A DNA stretch of 64,000 nucleotides from Phycisphaerae bacterium (GCA_028289375.1 JANQQK010000008.1:1-64000), one strand, 5' to 3'. Counted from the first letter of the stretch, positions 7,520-16,436 are shown. Notes: a model not told the origin generated them from the sequence alone. Program-made: numbers and translations.

Positions 7520-8161
7520 TCAGCCTGACGGTGTATCCTTTTCGCCAAGCAGTCCGGCCTTCAAGTCCTTGGTCGGGGGTTTCTCGCCGACGTACAGCTC
7601 GAAGAACTTCCGTGCGAATTTCTCGCACTTGACGCGTCCCTGGTCCTCGCCATTGAGCGTCACTGTGAGGCCTGCATTCGGGGTATAGGTCGTCACCAGA
7701 CTGCAGCCCTTCTTTACATCGCAAAGCATTGCGTTAAATTCGCTGAGTGCGTCGGCATAATCGCTAAAATCGTCACCGGCATTCGCCTTCATCGCAGCCG
7801 TGTACGCTTTGACGAGTTGCGACTTGGAGAGATTCCTCACGAAACGGAGTTCCAGACGCTTGACCTGGTCGGATTGAACGATTTCCTTGGGAGAAGCAGT
7901 CTTCTGCTCGAGGTACAAAGCAGCGTAGTACAGATCGATCTTGAACAGCCCCCATTCGCACAATCCCACGCCATTGAGGACAACCGGCTTGCCGGCAGCT
8001 TTGCACTCGGGGGCGAATCGGTTTTCGCCGCCCATCGCCACACCGTGAGCGCAAAATATTGCCAATAAAAATGTTAGAGAATATTGCATCGATCGCCGGA
8101 TTCGATTCGTCATCGTTGGTGCCATCCGTGCATCATTTCCGTTTCCACCGGGCACCCCCAC
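7520..8161 (-). CDS. Secreted chalcone-isomerase-like protein
   Basis: A 213-residue protein from GTG 8161 (AGGGAGGCAGAT upstream). An ATG at 8113 would instead start exactly at a signal peptide (MTNRIRRSMQYSLTFLLAIF). The mature part carries LNGVGLCEWGLFKIDLYYAALYL, the hallmark of bacterial chalcone-isomerase-like domains, and RFVRNLSKSQLVKAY. The bacterial family is thought to bind fatty acids rather than flavonoids. To my knowledge such genes recur beside cfa/DUF1365/DUF2878 clusters in gammaproteobacteria, and here it is divergent from just such a cluster. It has no GAATCC-type promoter that I could find. Confidence 0.82.
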   Translation of the reverse strand: MGVPGGNGNDARMAPTMTNRIRRSMQYSLTFLLAIFCAHGVAMGGENRFAPECKAAGKPVVLNGVGLCEWGLFKIDLYYAALYLEQKTASPKEIVQSDQVKRLELRFVRNLSKSQLVKAYTAAMKANAGDDFSDYADALSEFNAMLCDVKKGCSLVTTYTPNAGLTVTLNGEDQGRVKCEKFARKFFELYVGEKPPTKDLKAGLLGEKDTPSG

Positions 8162-8325
8162 ATCTGCCTCCCTGATCTCGCCACGTATTCATACGAAGAT
8201 ACGATTCTCAGTCGAAAGGTTATGCCTTCCGATCAAGCATGTCGAGCCAACCGTGCAACATCGCACGAGCCAGGCACACATGTCGTTTCAGATTTGTGTG
8301 ATTTCGTCTGGTTCACCAAGCCCTG

Positions 8326-8352
8326 GAATCCACGTTGCGGTCACTGGCGAAG
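8326..8352 (+). promoter_or_regulatory. Candidate ECF promoter of the fatty-acid-modification operon
   Basis: GAATCC (8326-8331), 15 bases, then GCGAAG (8347-8352). The same GAATCC-N15-GCGAA layout occurs before the fasciclin and ECF sigma genes of this locus. It is 67 bases upstream of the first ORF of the operon. The match is by eye and the regulon assignment is inferred. Confidence 0.6.
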
Positions 8353-8419
8353 CACTGGGTGGTTCGGAGTTCGCCGCATTGGCGATTGCGGAGTCTGGGC
8401 GCTAGGCTTCTGACGATCG

Positions 8420-8824
8420 ATGAACGATTTGGGCGACGAGGACCGGTTCATGCGGTGGTTTGGAATTTCTTTGGCGATACTCGGTGCAGCGTTCGTGGTG
8501 AGTATTGGCGTGGCGATGGCAGGGGAGCCGTTCTGGGCATCGTTGCGTGCCATCGCGTCGAGCCGATGGGGCATGGTGACGCTCTTTGACCTCGGGATCG
8601 GGCTTGCGTTCGTCGGCACCTGGATTGCGATGATGGAACGACGTGTCTGGCCAACAATCGGTTGGTTGATTTGCTTGCTCTGTGTGGGAAATCTGGCTAC
8701 CGTTGCATATCTTCTGGTGAGGCTTCGCAGGGTGGATGCGGTGACGGCGGTCTTTATCCCATCCTTCCGCAGGGTCGATCCAAACACGAACGATCAACAA
8801 CCGCCCCTGGAGAATCAGGCGTGA
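8420..8824 (+). CDS. Small membrane protein (unrecognised), first gene of the lipid operon
   Basis: A 134-residue protein with three predicted membrane helices: WFGISLAILGAAFVVSIGVAM, MVTLFDLGIGLAFVGTWIAM and TIGWLICLLCVGNLATVAYLL. The C-terminal 35 residues are polar. It resembles small DUF1475/DUF2834-type membrane proteins, but I cannot name the family safely. The start could also be the ATG at 8450 (MRWFG). Its stop overlaps the GTG start of the desaturase, so the two are translationally coupled. A role alongside the lipid enzymes is inferred from position only. Confidence 0.65.
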   Translation: MNDLGDEDRFMRWFGISLAILGAAFVVSIGVAMAGEPFWASLRAIASSRWGMVTLFDLGIGLAFVGTWIAMMERRVWPTIGWLICLLCVGNLATVAYLLVRLRRVDAVTAVFIPSFRRVDPNTNDQQPPLENQA

Positions 8825-9828
8825 AATCTCTCTGGACAAGCTTCGTCCGTTGGTTTGACACACAACATCAGGTATTTGATGAGGGTTCCGTTGATGGTGA
8901 AGGCAAGCCGGATTGGTTTCGCCTGACACCGCTCATGTTCATGCACCTTCTGGTGCTGCTCGTGTTTGTCGTGGGTTGGAGCCCGGTCGCGGTCATCGTG
9001 GCTGCCCTCCTCTACTTCATTCGCATGTTTGCAATCACCGGTTTTTACCATCGCTACTTTTCGCACCGGACGTTCAAGACATCACGTGCGATGCAGTTCG
9101 TGATGGGCGTGATGGGCAACTCGGCTGCGCAACGCGGTCCGCTGTGGTGGGCGGCGCACCACCGTCACCATCATCGTCACTCCGACACGGATGAAGACAT
9201 CCACTCGCCGATCGCGCACGGATTCTATGTGAGCCACATCGGCTGGCTGACGACGCGCGAGGCGTTTCCAACGAACTTCGAGTCGGTACCGGATCTGGTG
9301 AAGTATCCTGAACTGCGCTTCATCGATCGTTACGATATTCTCGTCCCGGTCCTGCTTGGCATCTCCATGTACGGACTCGGGGCTGCCCTGGAAGCGTGGG
9401 CCCCGCAACTTGGCACAACCGGCTGGCAGATGTTTGTCTGGGGCTTCATCGTGTCGACGGTCGTGCTGTTGCACGGAACCTGCCTGGTCAATTCGATGGC
9501 CCACCTGATTGGCACGCGACGTTACAAGACAACCGACGAGAGCCGCAACAGTTTCCTGATCGCCTTGGTCACGATGGGCGAGGGCTGGCACAACAACCAC
9601 CACAGGTACCCAGGCGTGACGCGTCAGGGCTTCTTCTGGTGGGAAATCGATATGACGTATTATCTGCTGAAGCTGATGTCCTGGTGCGGACTTATCTGGG
9701 ACATTCACGGTGTTCCCGAAGCAGCCAAAGCGGAGAAGTACACGAAATTGCCCGTTGGTGACGCGGCGACGAAGCCGGCGACGCCCCCATCGACACCCCC
9801 TGCCGCCGGCGGTGCAGTCGGTCAGTAA
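8821..9828 (+). CDS. Membrane fatty acid desaturase (acyl-CoA/acyl-lipid delta-9 type)
   Basis: A 335-residue di-iron desaturase. All three His boxes are present: HRYFSH, HHRHHHRHSD and WHNNHH. Two hydrophobic blocks (LMFMHLLVLLVFVV and the pair around YGLGAALEAW to VVLLHGTCLV) give the four-helix topology. The GTG start at 8821 overlaps the previous stop and begins the conserved protein; the track start at 8662 lies in the upstream gene. It would place a cis double bond in C16/C18 acyl chains. In this operon that would supply the unsaturated substrate used by the two Cfa-type methyltransferases. The last 25 residues are a Pro/Ala-rich tail. Confidence 0.92.
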   Translation: MKSLWTSFVRWFDTQHQVFDEGSVDGEGKPDWFRLTPLMFMHLLVLLVFVVGWSPVAVIVAALLYFIRMFAITGFYHRYFSHRTFKTSRAMQFVMGVMGNSAAQRGPLWWAAHHRHHHRHSDTDEDIHSPIAHGFYVSHIGWLTTREAFPTNFESVPDLVKYPELRFIDRYDILVPVLLGISMYGLGAALEAWAPQLGTTGWQMFVWGFIVSTVVLLHGTCLVNSMAHLIGTRRYKTTDESRNSFLIALVTMGEGWHNNHHRYPGVTRQGFFWWEIDMTYYLLKLMSWCGLIWDIHGVPEAAKAEKYTKLPVGDAATKPATPPSTPPAAGGAVGQ

Positions 9829-9848
9829 GATCGGATTCACGAAGATTC

Positions 9849-11093
9849 ATGCGTATTGCGATCATCGGCAGTGGCATAGCGGGGCTTGTGTCGGCGTATG
9901 TGCTCCGTCGTGAGCATGAGATCACGGTGTTCGAGGCAGGCAGCCATGTCGGTGGCCATGCCAATACCATTTCGGTAGATGAAGATGGGCGTGACATCGG
10001 CGTGGATACGGGTTTCGTTGTCTTCAATGAAGCCGCTTATCCGAATTTCGTGAAACTGCTGTCGCAGGTGGGCGTGGCCTCACAGCCGAGCGACATGAGC
10101 TTCAGCGTTCAGTGCGCGTCTACCGGACTTGAATATGCCAGTTCCTCGCTGAGCGCACTGTTCGCCCAGCGACGCAATGTTCTCAATCCTTCGTTCCTGA
10201 GCATGGTGCGCGACATCCGCCGGTTCTTTCGCGAATCGCGCGAAGTCCTGGCGAACGGCCATCACGACGTGACGCTCGGTGATTATCTTGCTGATCGAAA
10301 CTACTCACGGTCATTCATCGAGAACCACATTGTTCCGATGGGATCGGCCATCTGGTCGTCTGGCGGTGCGAAGCTGGAGGAGTTTCCCGCAAGGCAGTTC
10401 GTGCAGTTCTTCGACAACCACGGATTTCTGCAAGTCCGGGATCGCCCGCAATGGCGGACCATTACCGGTGGATCGCGCAGGTATGTTGAGGCTGTAACAG
10501 CGTCGTTTCGTGACCGAATACACCTGAACACGCCCATCCAAAGCGTCACCCGCGGCACGGAGCAAGTGACGGTCCGGACGCTGGCCGGTGAGTCCCATGC
10601 CTTTGATCATGTGGTGATCGCCACGCACAGCGATCAGGCGTTGCGGATGCTGACCGATGCAACGGAGCCCGAGCGAGAAATCCTCGGTGCGATTCCCTAT
10701 GAGGCAAACGATACCGTTCTGCACACCGACACACGACTGATGCCCTCGCGCCGCCGTGCGTGGGCGAGCTGGAACTATTACAAGCCGCGCGATCCGCAGG
10801 ACACGGTGTCGATTACCTACTGCATGAACAACCTCCAGTCGATTTCGTCTCAGAAAACGTATTGCGTTTCACTGAATCGCGCAACGAGCATCGATGATGC
10901 CAGCGTGATCCAGCACATCGACTACGAGCACCCGATCTTCTCGAATGCCGGCTTTGACGCCCAGCGGCGACATGGTGAAATCAGCGGCGTGAATCGGACA
11001 CATTATTGCGGAGCGTATTGGGGTTACGGGTTTCACGAGGATGGCGTGCGCAGTGCGTTGAATGCCTGCAAGTACTTTGGTGTTGCGTTATAG
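9849..11093 (+). CDS. Flavin amine-oxidase-like FAD oxidoreductase (COG2907)
   Basis: A 414-residue FAD protein. The N-terminal Rossmann motif is IIGSGIAGLVSAYVL, followed by VFEAGSHVGGHANTI and the 'DTGFVVFNEAAYPNF' signature of the COG2907 group. The C-terminus has HYCGAYWGYGFHEDGV, the last FAD-binding segment. This protein class is found next to DUF1365 and Cfa in many bacteria, and a relative (UfaD) is reported to desaturate methylated acyl chains in furan fatty acid synthesis. The same reaction here is an inference. The next gene starts 3 bases after its stop. Confidence 0.9.
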   Translation: MRIAIIGSGIAGLVSAYVLRREHEITVFEAGSHVGGHANTISVDEDGRDIGVDTGFVVFNEAAYPNFVKLLSQVGVASQPSDMSFSVQCASTGLEYASSSLSALFAQRRNVLNPSFLSMVRDIRRFFRESREVLANGHHDVTLGDYLADRNYSRSFIENHIVPMGSAIWSSGGAKLEEFPARQFVQFFDNHGFLQVRDRPQWRTITGGSRRYVEAVTASFRDRIHLNTPIQSVTRGTEQVTVRTLAGESHAFDHVVIATHSDQALRMLTDATEPEREILGAIPYEANDTVLHTDTRLMPSRRRAWASWNYYKPRDPQDTVSITYCMNNLQSISSQKTYCVSLNRATSIDDASVIQHIDYEHPIFSNAGFDAQRRHGEISGVNRTHYCGAYWGYGFHEDGVRSALNACKYFGVAL

Positions 11094-11095
11094 CG

Positions 11096-11872
11096 ATGCA
11101 CAGTTGCCTTTTTGAAGGAGAAGTTCGGCATCGGCGCTATCATCCGTTAACGCATGCATTCACGTATCGCGTGCACATGCTCTATCTCGATCTTGCAGAA
11201 TTGCCCTTCGTGCTGGAAGGGACCCGGCTTTTCTCGGCGGATCAGATGGCGGTCGCCCAGTTTCGACGGAGTGACCATCATGGCTCGACTGAGGTCGACC
11301 TTGACACCGCGATCCGCCAATTGGTGCACGAACGAATCGGGCGGACGATTTGCGGTCCGATTCGTATACTCACGCAGCCGGCTTACTTTGGTTTCTGCTT
11401 CAACCCGGTCTCGTTCTACTACTGCTATGACGAGCGTGACCAGCGGGTTGAGACGATCGTGGCCGAAGTGAGCAATACGCCGTGGAACGAGCAGCATTGC
11501 TATGTGTTGCCCGTTCAAGGCGAAGCGGGTCGGGATGGCCGACTGACGTTCAGTTTTGACAAGGAATTCCACGTATCGCCCTTCCTTGAGATGGGGCATC
11601 GCTACGACTGGCGTTTTTCGGCTCCTTCAAAAACCTTGGCCGTCCATACGGTCAATTACGCAGGACCCGACAAGCTGTTCGATGCGACGCTGGCACTCGA
11701 GCGACAACCGTTGACGGCGGCGACGTTTCGCCGAGCACTGTTGCGTCAACCCGTGATGACGGCACGGATCGTCGCAGCCATTTATTGGCAGGCGTTGCGA
11801 CTGTGGATTAAAGGCGTTCCGTATGTCCCGCATCCCCGCGTGGCGGAGACATCGGGCGGAGAGACAGCATGA
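11096..11872 (+). CDS. DUF1365 family protein
   Basis: A 258-residue protein beginning MHSCLFEGEVRHRRYHPLTH, the standard opening of DUF1365. It contains YFGFCFNPVSFYYCYD and EVSNTPWNEQHCYVL, both conserved in the family. Its function is unknown, but it is consistently encoded between the COG2907 flavoprotein and a Cfa-type methyltransferase, as here. The ATG at 11096 follows the previous stop by 3 bases; the longer track start at 11006 is a shadow. The 3' end overlaps the next gene by 4 bases. Confidence 0.92.
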   Translation: MHSCLFEGEVRHRRYHPLTHAFTYRVHMLYLDLAELPFVLEGTRLFSADQMAVAQFRRSDHHGSTEVDLDTAIRQLVHERIGRTICGPIRILTQPAYFGFCFNPVSFYYCYDERDQRVETIVAEVSNTPWNEQHCYVLPVQGEAGRDGRLTFSFDKEFHVSPFLEMGHRYDWRFSAPSKTLAVHTVNYAGPDKLFDATLALERQPLTAATFRRALLRQPVMTARIVAAIYWQALRLWIKGVPYVPHPRVAETSGGETA

Positions 11873-13167
11873 GTGATTCACCAATTGTGGCGGATGTTCG
11901 ATCGCCCGCCGTCGATCGTCCGGACCTTCTCGATGGCTGGTGTCGGGGTATTGTGTTCCGGATGCTGGAGCGTGTGAAGGGTGCACAGATCATCGTGCGC
12001 GAGGGCGATCAGTCGTTTTCCTTCGGATCGGGAGACGCGGATGGCTTGCGGGCAACCGTGCATGTGCGTTCTCCGCGTTTCTATCGGCGGGTGGCGTTGG
12101 GCGGCAATGCCGGTGTCGGCAAAGCGTTTGGTGACGGGTTGTGGACGTGCAGCGATCTGACCACGCTCATTCGAATTTTCGCGCGTCAGCTTGAATTGAT
12201 TGAAGCAGCCAGTTCGGGCTGGTCCCGGGTGACGGCGCCGCTGAATGCCATGTATCACTGGCTGCGGAAGAACACGCGGACTGGCAGTCGAAAGAACATT
12301 TCGGCGCATTACGACGTGGGGAACGACTTCTTCGCACTGGTTCTCGATCCGACCATGAGCTACTCGTGCGCGATGTTCGATGACGATGACAGCACGCTTG
12401 AAGAAGCATCGGTTGCCAAGAACGACTGGATTTGCCGCAAGCTTGACCTGTCGCCGGAACACCATTTGCTCGAAATCGGGACCGGCTGGGGCGGTCTCGC
12501 CGTCCATGCGGCCAAGCATTACGGCTGCCGCGTGACAACGACCACCATTTCGCGTGAGCAACATGACTATGCCCGCGAACGCATTCGCGAAGCTGGGCTT
12601 GACTCTCGCGTCGAGTTGCTGCTTCGCGATTATCGTGAACTGTCGGGTAGTTACGATCGGCTGGTCTCGGTCGAGATGATCGAAGCGGTTGGCCACCATT
12701 ACCTGGATCGGTTTTTCCGCAAGTGCGGATCGCTGCTGTCGCGCGACGGATTGATGCTGCTGCAATCGATCACGATACGTGATCACCGATACGAAACCGC
12801 GCGGCGGCGTGTGGATTTCATCAAGCGCTACATCTTCCCAGGCAGTTGCATTCCGTCGGTAGCTCGGCTTGGTGCCGCCGTTGCCGATGCGACGCAGATG
12901 CAGATCATCGATCTGGAAGACATCACGCCGCACTACGCACGGACGCTGCGCGTCTGGCGTGAGCGGATGCTGGAAAACGCAGACGACATTCGGTCGCTCG
13001 GATACAGCGATGAGTTCCTGCGGATGTGGGAGTACTACTTCGCCTACTGCGAGGCAGGGTTTGCCGAGCGGTACATCGGCGATGTGCACATGCTGCTGTC
13101 GCAACCAGGCTACGTCATGAATCCGAATCAGCCAGTCGCGCGGCGAACCGTCACGGACGTGCGTTGA
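11869..13167 (+). CDS. cfa: Cyclopropane-fatty-acyl-phospholipid synthase family methyltransferase
   Basis: A 432-residue SAM-dependent enzyme that acts on double bonds of phospholipid acyl chains. After an N-terminal domain (FSFGSGDADGLRATVHV), residues about 145-300 hold YDVGNDFFALVLDPTMSYSCA and motif I LLEIGTGWGGLAVHAAK. These are followed by VSVEMIEAVGHHY and the late IFPGSCIPS. Products in this family include cyclopropane, 10-methyl(ene) and methylated furan-precursor chains. Which applies here is open, but the flavoprotein neighbour favours a methyl-branched or oxidised product. The gene is coupled at both ends by short overlaps. Confidence 0.92.
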   Translation: MSDSPIVADVRSPAVDRPDLLDGWCRGIVFRMLERVKGAQIIVREGDQSFSFGSGDADGLRATVHVRSPRFYRRVALGGNAGVGKAFGDGLWTCSDLTTLIRIFARQLELIEAASSGWSRVTAPLNAMYHWLRKNTRTGSRKNISAHYDVGNDFFALVLDPTMSYSCAMFDDDDSTLEEASVAKNDWICRKLDLSPEHHLLEIGTGWGGLAVHAAKHYGCRVTTTTISREQHDYARERIREAGLDSRVELLLRDYRELSGSYDRLVSVEMIEAVGHHYLDRFFRKCGSLLSRDGLMLLQSITIRDHRYETARRRVDFIKRYIFPGSCIPSVARLGAAVADATQMQIIDLEDITPHYARTLRVWRERMLENADDIRSLGYSDEFLRMWEYYFAYCEAGFAERYIGDVHMLLSQPGYVMNPNQPVARRTVTDVR

Positions 13168-13727
13168 TGTCGCGTACGCAGCGGTTGGCAATCAACGTGG
13201 TCGCCGTCAACGCCGGGTGGTTCGCGTGCGTTCTCGGTGCTGCGAATGGACTCGCATGGGCCGGACCGATATTCGTGCTGGCGAATGTCGCACTGCATGT
13301 CTGGGTGGCCGACGACGCGGGCCGTGAATTGCTGCTGTTGATCCTCGTCACGCTGATCGGATCTGCGATTGATTCGGTGCTCACCGTGGCTGGTGTGCTT
13401 GTGTTCGATGCGGGAATGGTGGCGTCGGTGGTGGTGCCACTGTGGATGGTTGCGCTTTGGGCCAACTTCGCCACGACGCTGAGTGTCGCGCTGCGGTTTC
13501 TGCGTGACCGATGGTGGCTGGCCGTTCTGCTTGGCGGGTTTGGCGGGGCGTCGGCCTACTATGGGGGCGCGCAGTTTGGTGCACTGGATCTCGGCGTTCC
13601 CACGACGGGCAGCGTGCTGGCGATCGCCGTTGAGTGGGCGGTTGTTTTGCCCATCGCAGTCTGGATCGCGCAACGGTTGCGACCCGACGCTGCATCCCAC
13701 GAGGAGGTTGGAGGCGATCATGGTTAG
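13167..13727 (+). CDS. DUF2878 membrane protein
   Basis: A 186-residue protein with five or six hydrophobic helices, starting at the ATG that overlaps the cfa stop. LAINVVAVNAGWFACVLGAANG at the N-terminus and LWMVALWANFATTLSVAL in the middle are typical of DUF2878. The family has no known function but recurs in cfa gene clusters. The track's 13026 start runs inside cfa and is rejected. A further overlap (8 bases) joins it to the DUF1295 gene. Confidence 0.82.
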   Translation: MSRTQRLAINVVAVNAGWFACVLGAANGLAWAGPIFVLANVALHVWVADDAGRELLLLILVTLIGSAIDSVLTVAGVLVFDAGMVASVVVPLWMVALWANFATTLSVALRFLRDRWWLAVLLGGFGGASAYYGGAQFGALDLGVPTTGSVLAIAVEWAVVLPIAVWIAQRLRPDAASHEEVGGDHG

Positions 13728-14523
13728 TACACTGTCACCGATCGCAGCGGTACTGATTGGATGGGCATTCGTCGCGCTGATCATGGGTGCGCTCTGGTTG
13801 CTGCAAATGCGCACCGGTGACGCGGGTATCGTGGATGTGGCCTGGTCGGCGTTTCTGGGACTTCTTGCGATCTTCTACGCCGTGACGGTCAGTGGCCCGA
13901 TGCCACGGGCGGCGCTCGTCGGTGTGTTGGCGGCCATCTGGTCGTTCCGGCTGGCGATCTACCTGCTCAAGGACCGCATCATCGGCAAGGAGGAAGACGG
14001 GCGATATCAGCAGATTCGCGAATCGCAAGGGTCGCGAATTCAGACGTTCTTTTTCTTCTTCTTCCAAGCTCAGGGTTTGCTTGACGTCATACTGTCGCTG
14101 CCGATGCTCGTGGCGATTATCAACCCAAGACCGGAGCTGGGGCCGTTTGACTTTGCCGCCATCGCGATCTGGCTCGTCTCGGTCGTGGGCGAATCCATCG
14201 CCGATCGGCAGTTGGCCCGGTTTCGCGCGAACCCCGACAACAAGGGCAAGGTCTGTCAGTCCGGGCTGTGGCGTTATTCACGGCATCCGAACTACTTCTT
14301 TGAATGGCTGCACTGGTGGACCTATGTGCTCTTCGCGATCGGCGGATCTTACTGGTGGCTGTCGCTGCTGGGTCCTGCGTTGATGCTGTTTTTCATTCTG
14401 AAAGTGACGGGCATACCGCCGACAGAAGCCCGGGCGATTCAGTCGCGCGGTGACGCCTATCGGGCGTATCAACGGACCACAAGTACGTTTGTTCCATGGT
14501 TTCCGAAAAGAGATGAGACATGA
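13720..14523 (+). CDS. DUF1295 (steroid 5-alpha-reductase-like) membrane protein
   Basis: A 267-residue polytopic protein. GDAGIVDVAWSAFLGLLAI is at the N-terminus, and RYSRHPNYFFEWLHWWTYVL and GDAYRAYQRTTSTFVPWFP are at the C-terminus, all typical of DUF1295. Relatives reduce carbon-carbon double bonds or methylate lipids using NADPH or SAM, so a late reduction step on the modified acyl chain is plausible. A run of six Phe follows residue 105 (IQTFFFFFFQAQG). The start at 13720 has GGAGGTTGGAGG upstream. A DUF1295 gene is also next to sigK in mycobacteria. Confidence 0.88.
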   Translation: MVSTLSPIAAVLIGWAFVALIMGALWLLQMRTGDAGIVDVAWSAFLGLLAIFYAVTVSGPMPRAALVGVLAAIWSFRLAIYLLKDRIIGKEEDGRYQQIRESQGSRIQTFFFFFFQAQGLLDVILSLPMLVAIINPRPELGPFDFAAIAIWLVSVVGESIADRQLARFRANPDNKGKVCQSGLWRYSRHPNYFFEWLHWWTYVLFAIGGSYWWLSLLGPALMLFFILKVTGIPPTEARAIQSRGDAYRAYQRTTSTFVPWFPKRDET

Positions 14524-15563
14524 GTACGACGGGTTTTTCATTTGCGTTGGGGTTGGTCGAGCGCGGGTATGTTCCCGACGCGTTGGTCAGCATGGGCATT
14601 CGCAACCTCAACCAGAAGCGACTCAGCTTTGAACGTCTGCAATCGACACTGACCAACCCCTCGCCCATCGAATCGTTCGTCGAGGCGATGCGTCAGGCGC
14701 CCATCGCCTACAGCACGGAGAAAGCCAATGAACAGCACTACGAATTGCCGGCCGACTTCTTCCTCAAGACGCTTGGGCGGCACCTCAAGTACAGTTCATG
14801 CTACTACCCGGAAGGCGTATCCACCCTCGATGACGCCGAAGCCGCCATGTTGCGACTTTCCTGCGAGCGTGCGGGTCTCCAGGACGGGATGGACATTCTC
14901 GAACTCGGGTGCGGCTGGGGTTCGCTCACGTTGTGGATGGCGGAGCATTATCCGAACGCACGCATTTCCGCCGTCTCCAACTCACATTCGCAGCGAGAAT
15001 TCATCGAGCGCACGGCGCGAGACAAAAACCTGACCAACATCCGCATCATCACGGCGGACATGAACGACTTCGATATTGACGGCGCATTCGATCGCGTCAT
15101 GTCGATCGAGATGTTTGAACACATGCGCAACCACGAGGAACTCCTGCGACGTGTCGCCGGCTGGCTGCGTCCGCAAGGCAAGGTGTTCATCCACGTGTTC
15201 TGCCACCGGCGCTTCGCTTATCTCTTTGAAGCCAAGAGCGAGCGCGACTGGATGGGCAAGTACTTCTTCACCGGCGGCATGATGCCATCATTCGACCTCT
15301 TCTCGCATTTCCAGCGCGATCTGAAAATCGAAGAAGAGTGGTACGTCAATGGCGAGCACTACTCCAGGACCGCGGCAGCGTGGCTGGACAACATGGACCG
15401 CCATAAGTCCGAGATCATGCCCATTCTGGAGGATGTTTATGGACAGGATGTGCAGCGCTGGTTTGTCCGGTGGCGACTTTTCTTCCTGGCATGCAAGGAA
15501 CTGTTCGGATATGCCGGCGGCGACGAATGGGGTGTGGGCCACTATCGCTTCATCAAGCAGTAG
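14520..15563 (+). CDS. Second Cfa-like SAM-dependent methyltransferase
   Basis: A 347-residue methyltransferase of the same superfamily as Cfa but a different subgroup. It begins with an uncommon helical region (MGIRNLNQKRLSFERLQS). ANEQHYELPADFFLKTLG and LKYSSCYYPEGVSTLDDAE follow, with motif I ILELGCGWGSLTLWMAEHYP. It lacks the large N-terminal domain of classical Cfa. EWGVGHYRFIKQ closes the protein. It is coupled to DUF1295 by a 4-base overlap and is the last gene of the operon. Two Cfa-type enzymes in one operon suggest two methylation steps or two substrates. Confidence 0.88.
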   Translation: MSTTGFSFALGLVERGYVPDALVSMGIRNLNQKRLSFERLQSTLTNPSPIESFVEAMRQAPIAYSTEKANEQHYELPADFFLKTLGRHLKYSSCYYPEGVSTLDDAEAAMLRLSCERAGLQDGMDILELGCGWGSLTLWMAEHYPNARISAVSNSHSQREFIERTARDKNLTNIRIITADMNDFDIDGAFDRVMSIEMFEHMRNHEELLRRVAGWLRPQGKVFIHVFCHRRFAYLFEAKSERDWMGKYFFTGGMMPSFDLFSHFQRDLKIEEEWYVNGEHYSRTAAAWLDNMDRHKSEIMPILEDVYGQDVQRWFVRWRLFFLACKELFGYAGGDEWGVGHYRFIKQ

Positions 15564-15588
15564 CCAACACCACCAGTAACATCGCGAC

Positions 15589-15625
15589 AAAAAAAGGCCA
15601 CCGCATTTCTGCGGCGGCCTTTTTG
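15589..15625. terminator. Bidirectional intrinsic terminator between lipid operon and fasciclin gene
   Basis: AAAAAGGCCACCGC, a 6-base loop, then GCGGCGGCCTTTTTG. The stem has one G-T/A-C type mismatch, with A-run and T-run flanks. It lies between the converging stops at 15563 and 15645 and can serve both strands. Confidence 0.85.
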
Positions 15626-15644
15626 TTTTTTGCTCGCCTTCGGT

Positions 15645-16436
15645 CTACATGCTGCTCTCGTACATCGCGAAGACATCGTCGAGGGCACGACGCATGATCC
15701 ACGCCCGCTCACCGCTATCGTGCGTGCGACTTGCCTTGCTCATGGCCGACACGAGTCGCTCGCGTCCATCGCCAATAAGATCGCCGTCGAACCGCACCAG
15801 GCTCATCGCCGCCATCTCGTAAACGGCCGTGCAGGCATCATGCTGACCCGCGTTGAACAACGGCACACCGCGATCGATCGCCGCCGTGATGATGTCCATC
15901 CCGGAATTGCTCGCCGACGCTTTCTTCGTCGCAGGTGGCAGCAGAACGGTATCGATCACGTGGATGACGCCGTTGGTCGCTTCGACATCGTTGGCGACGA
16001 CCTTGGAATCGTTGATGGTCAGTTGTCCGCCTTCCAGCGTCATGCCGATCGGCTTGCCCAGCAGCGTGTCGGCCCGCTTCGCGGCGATCGCGTCCGCCGC
16101 CAGCACCTTGCCCGCCACGACGTGATACTTGAGGATGTCGACGAGCTGTTGACGATTCTCCGGCTTGAGGAGCGACTCAACGGTCCCCTCCGGCAGCTTC
16201 GCAAATGCGTCATTCGTCGGAGCGAACACCGTGAACGGTCCGTCGCCACTCAACGCCTCCACCAACTCAGCCGTCTTCAACGCCGCAACGAGCGTCGAAA
16301 AATTTTCATTGCCGACGGCGATGTCGACGATGCTGTTGCCCGACTTGTGGTCACCACAGGCCGACGACTCGACCTGCATGGCCAGAATCGCCGCCACGGA
16401 CGTCAACGCCACCGCTCCGCTCAACTTTCGCTTCAT
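15645..16436 (-). CDS. Secreted fasciclin-domain protein with extra C-terminal domain
   Basis: A 263-residue protein from ATG 16436 (TGGAGAACAAAG upstream). The longer track start at 16658 would cover the promoter. A signal peptide (KLSGAVALTSVAAILAMQVESSAC) precedes a fasciclin domain at about 35-165, with FTVFAPTNDAFAKLPEGTV, LKYHVVAGKV and IHVIDTVLLPP. Residues about 175-263 form a second, unrecognised helical region (AGQHDACTAVYEMAAMSL) not found in simple fasciclin proteins. A candidate ECF promoter lies 64 bases upstream. Mycobacterial MPT70/MPT83, the known SigK targets, are also fasciclin proteins. Confidence 0.9.
   Translation of the reverse strand: MKRKLSGAVALTSVAAILAMQVESSACGDHKSGNSIVDIAVGNENFSTLVAALKTAELVEALSGDGPFTVFAPTNDAFAKLPEGTVESLLKPENRQQLVDILKYHVVAGKVLAADAIAAKRADTLLGKPIGMTLEGGQLTINDSKVVANDVEATNGVIHVIDTVLLPPATKKASASNSGMDIITAAIDRGVPLFNAGQHDACTAVYEMAAMSLVRFDGDLIGDGRERLVSAMSKASRTHDSGERAWIMRRALDDVFAMYESSM

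Noticed and set aside
8162-8300. GAATCC-type promoter for the divergent chalcone-isomerase-like gene
   Set aside because: I looked for the motif on the minus strand in the divergent region and found no copy with the 15-base spacing.
11878-13191. 437-residue minus-strand ORF
   Set aside because: It lies wholly antisense to the cfa gene, which has clear motifs; the ORF has no recognisable domain.
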